From Brevibacillus formosus (lineage in GTDB: Bacteria > Bacillota > Bacilli > Brevibacillales > Brevibacillaceae), in NCBI RefSeq assembly GCF_003013405.1, contig NZ_PXZL01000013.1:473343-537342 (forward strand): a DNA stretch of 64,000 nt, written 5' to 3'. The notes under the pieces are model-generated. The model made no database searches. It was not told where the DNA came from and worked only from the letters and a program-made list of their open reading frames with translations. Position numbers and translations under genes: made by a program. This document shows, in pieces, positions 61,801-64,000 of this stretch. Within the stretch, counting starts at the first letter, position 1, and each line of letters begins with the position of its first letter.

Positions 61801-63546
61801 ATGCTTCGCAGATTTTTTTCTTACTATCGGCCTTATCGTGGATTATTCATCCTCGACTTCACGTGTGCAGTGTTCGTTGCCTTGTTGGAGTTGGGATTTC
61901 CGCTTGCAGTGAACATGGTTGTCGATCAATTACTTCCAAGTAAGGATTGGAACATGATCGTGTGGGCGTGCATTGGACTTTTGGCCTTGTATGGTCTTAA
62001 CGCCGGGATGAACTATGTCGTCACGTACTGGGGACATATGCTTGGAATTAATATCGAGACGGATATGCGTAAGAAGCTGTACGACCATATTCAAAAGCTC
62101 TCTTTCCGCTTTTTCGATAATACCAAGACGGGGCATCTGTTATCTCGCCTAACGAATGACTTGATGGAGATCGGGGAGGTCGCGCACCACGGTCCAGAAG
62201 ATCTGTTTATCGCCGTGATGACGCTAATCGGTGCTTTTCTCCTGATGTACAATATAAATGAAGAAATGGCACTGCTTACGTTTTTGGTGATTCCGCTCTT
62301 GATATTCTTCGTTGTTCACTTCAACCGTAAAATGACGAGAGCGTTCCACCGTCTGTACGGCGACATGGCGGATTTCAACGCACGTGTTGAGGACAACGTA
62401 GGCGGAATGCGTGTCGTACAAGCTTTTGCCAACGAGCAATTTGAAAACAAAAGATTTGCAGAGAACAACCAGCGTTTTCGGATCACCAAGCTGCTGTCCT
62501 ACAAAATCATGGCCCAAAATATTTCCGTCAGTTACGTCTTGATGCGTTTAGTCAATTTGTTTGTCCTGATTTGCGGCAGCTGGTTTGTGATTCAAGGTGA
62601 ATTGACCTATGGTGAATTTGTCGCTTTCTTACTGTTAACAAATGTATTTTTCCGTCCGTTGGAAAAAATTAATGCGATTATCGAGAGCTATCCAAAAGGA
62701 ATTGCCGGCTTCAAACGCTACATCGAAATCATGGACACAGCACCAGATATTGCGGATGCTCCAGATGCGATCCAGGTAGAGTCCTTGAAGGGCGATATCT
62801 CGTACAAGAATGTTTCGTTTAGCTACGACCAAGAGTCTTCTGTTTTGCAAAACATCGATTTGAACATCCGGGCGGGCGAGACCATTGCGTTTGTAGGCCC
62901 TTCTGGAGCAGGAAAAACCACGTTGTGCAGCCTCTTGCCAAGATTTTATGAGATCGACGGGGGCAGCATCTCCATTGATGGAATGGATATCCGTCAAATC
63001 ACGCTAGCGTCATTGCGCAGCCAAATCGGGATCGTTCAGCAAGATGTGTTCCTCTTTTCAGGGACGATTCGCGAAAATATCGTGTACGGAAAACTAAACG
63101 CTTCAGAGGAAGAGATCTGGGAAGCAGCACGTCTGGCTAAATTAGAAGAGTTTATCCGTTCTCAGCCTGCTGGTCTGGAGACGATTATTGGTGAACGCGG
63201 AGTCAAATTGTCCGGTGGTCAAAAACAAAGACTGGCGATTGCGCGCATGTTCTTGAAAAACCCGCCGATTCTGATTTTGGATGAAGCTACTTCTGCACTT
63301 GATACCGAAACGGAGGCGGCGATCCAGCAGTCCTTGCAGGAATTGTCCAAAGGACGTACGACATTGGTCATCGCACACAGACTGGCTACCATTAAAAATG
63401 CCGATCGAATCATCGTTGTAACGGAACAAGGCATTACCGAGCAAGGAAGCCATGATCAGCTCTTGGCTCGTGAAGGCATCTATAGCAGACTGTATCAAGC
63501 ACAGTTTGGCACGTACCTCGACCAGTCAAACAGCGTTTTTTCTTGA
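61801..63546 (+). CDS. ABC exporter with fused membrane and ATPase domains
   Basis: The 581-residue half-transporter has six membrane helices (about 1-310) and an ATPase domain: Walker A GPSGAGKT, signature LSGGQKQRL, Walker B ILILDEATSALD and the H-loop VIAHRLAT. It works as a homodimer or heterodimer. ATG 61801 was chosen since the longer frame at 61735 begins inside the Fur box and -10. Fur control and the FhuF-like neighbour suggest a role in iron or siderophore handling. Confidence 0.9.
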   Translation: MLRRFFSYYRPYRGLFILDFTCAVFVALLELGFPLAVNMVVDQLLPSKDWNMIVWACIGLLALYGLNAGMNYVVTYWGHMLGINIETDMRKKLYDHIQKLSFRFFDNTKTGHLLSRLTNDLMEIGEVAHHGPEDLFIAVMTLIGAFLLMYNINEEMALLTFLVIPLLIFFVVHFNRKMTRAFHRLYGDMADFNARVEDNVGGMRVVQAFANEQFENKRFAENNQRFRITKLLSYKIMAQNISVSYVLMRLVNLFVLICGSWFVIQGELTYGEFVAFLLLTNVFFRPLEKINAIIESYPKGIAGFKRYIEIMDTAPDIADAPDAIQVESLKGDISYKNVSFSYDQESSVLQNIDLNIRAGETIAFVGPSGAGKTTLCSLLPRFYEIDGGSISIDGMDIRQITLASLRSQIGIVQQDVFLFSGTIRENIVYGKLNASEEEIWEAARLAKLEEFIRSQPAGLETIIGERGVKLSGGQKQRLAIARMFLKNPPILILDEATSALDTETEAAIQQSLQELSKGRTTLVIAHRLATIKNADRIIVVTEQGITEQGSHDQLLAREGIYSRLYQAQFGTYLDQSNSVFS

Positions 63547-63567
63547 TAACGAATAGAGGGAGAGATT

Positions 63568-64000
63568 GTGTTGCAACAATGGGATGATGATTTTCTCGCA
63601 CAGCGTTTTAATATTTCTTCCAAAAAGAGACCCAATACCTTATTTTCAATGAAGGCAAGAGATTTGGTAGACCCGACACATATGAATGAGCTCGTACAAA
63701 TCTATGCTCCGTTAATCAAGGCACATGAGCTGACTGCTGCTGGTACTTACATCAGCAGTTGGCTCACGAGCCCTTCTCTCGGTCTTTCGTACATGATCTC
63801 TGTCTGGAATCGTGCACTTACCATGACGCTGGATCATATGACGATTGAATTGTTTTACGAGGATGACTATCCGCAATTCGCCTTCGTGATCCCGGCGTAT
63901 GAAATCGTAGAAGCGCCTTTCAGCGAAGCAGAGCGTACAATCTGGCTGAAGGAATGCTATCGTGCGTATTTCCGAGACTTCCTGCACCCGTTGCTCACGA
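63568..64000 (+). CDS. FhuF-like ferric siderophore reductase, N-terminal part
   Basis: Partial gene that runs off the window; 144 codons are visible from GTG 63568, preceded by GAGGGAGAG. The visible part (LVQIYAPLIKAHELTAAGTYISSW, then LSYMISVWN and LELFYEDDY-like ELFYEDDY with FAFVIP) resembles IucA/IucC-FhuF-type reductases that release iron from ferric siderophores. The C-terminal 2Fe-2S cysteines would lie beyond the window. It follows the Fur-boxed ABC exporter by 21 bases and is probably cotranscribed. Confidence 0.65.
   Translation, partial: MLQQWDDDFLAQRFNISSKKRPNTLFSMKARDLVDPTHMNELVQIYAPLIKAHELTAAGTYISSWLTSPSLGLSYMISVWNRALTMTLDHMTIELFYEDDYPQFAFVIPAYEIVEAPFSEAERTIWLKECYRAYFRDFLHPLLT

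Noticed and set aside
1..64000. CRISPR arrays, rRNA genes, IS elements
   Set aside because: No regularly spaced direct repeats, rRNA signatures or transposase-like frames were noticed on either strand.

Overview
The window reads as ordinary chromosome of a spore-forming, low-to-mid GC Firmicute, most likely a Brevibacillus (Paenibacillaceae). This genus call is an inference. The supporting signs are strong AGGAGG-type ribosome sites with many GTG and TTG starts, a CotF-type coat protein, a YozQ-type small protein, a XerS-type recombinase, YpdA (bacillithiol metabolism), a MecA-family adaptor, a kbl-tdh pair behind a CcpA-type cre site, and Fur boxes. There is no prophage, insertion sequence, CRISPR array or rRNA operon. 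The window begins inside a nitrilase-family gene and ends inside a FhuF-like gene.

Layout. 1-2.5 kb: nitrilase-family hydrolase, two GNAT genes, a gene remnant and a small membrane protein. 2.5-9.4 kb: the most interesting block. A PAS/sigma-54 activator is followed by two UAS-like repeats and a near-perfect -24/-12 promoter, then a complete ECF transporter (EcfA1, EcfA2, EcfT, S component), a P1-family peptidase and an M20 peptidase. It looks like a self-contained, sensor-controlled import-and-hydrolysis system for an unknown amide or peptide-like compound. 9.4-17.6 kb: PepF-type peptidase, LysM-SH3-NlpC/P60 enzyme, tRNA-Asp/Thr/Leu, a Fur-boxed ferredoxin-NADP reductase, a VanW protein, an FAH-family enzyme and a double NlpC/P60 protein whose first domain has lost its catalytic residues. 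17.8-27.8 kb: TetR regulator, acyl-CoA ligase, MaoC hydratase, a divergent KASIII-like enzyme, a full LIV-type ABC importer and a second acyl-CoA synthetase. This looks like uptake and CoA activation of an unknown carboxylate. 27.9-42.5 kb: GT51 transglycosylase, XerS recombinase, 2Fe-2S protein, kbl-tdh, small and spore-related genes, an FMN glutamate-synthase homologue, a MecA paralogue, an SLH/GH18 protein, YpdA, a HIT protein and a BAAT-like hydrolase.

42.6-64 kb: Rrf2 regulator, bifunctional Ada, a receiver-only regulator with eutBC and ANTAR-like RNA hairpins, a 211-bp nested inverted repeat, a WYL regulator with a GyrI-like protein, a DedA-like protein, a two-component system, a LysE exporter, an MFS/luciferase-like/HxlR/quinone-oxidoreductase group, a second MFS pump, a SulP transporter, a Tat-exported paralogue of the P1 peptidase, and a Fur-boxed ABC exporter followed by a FhuF-like ferric reductase.

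All functions are assigned by reading motifs and overall family resemblance. No database search was run. Start codons were chosen from ribosome-site spacing and mapped promoters.
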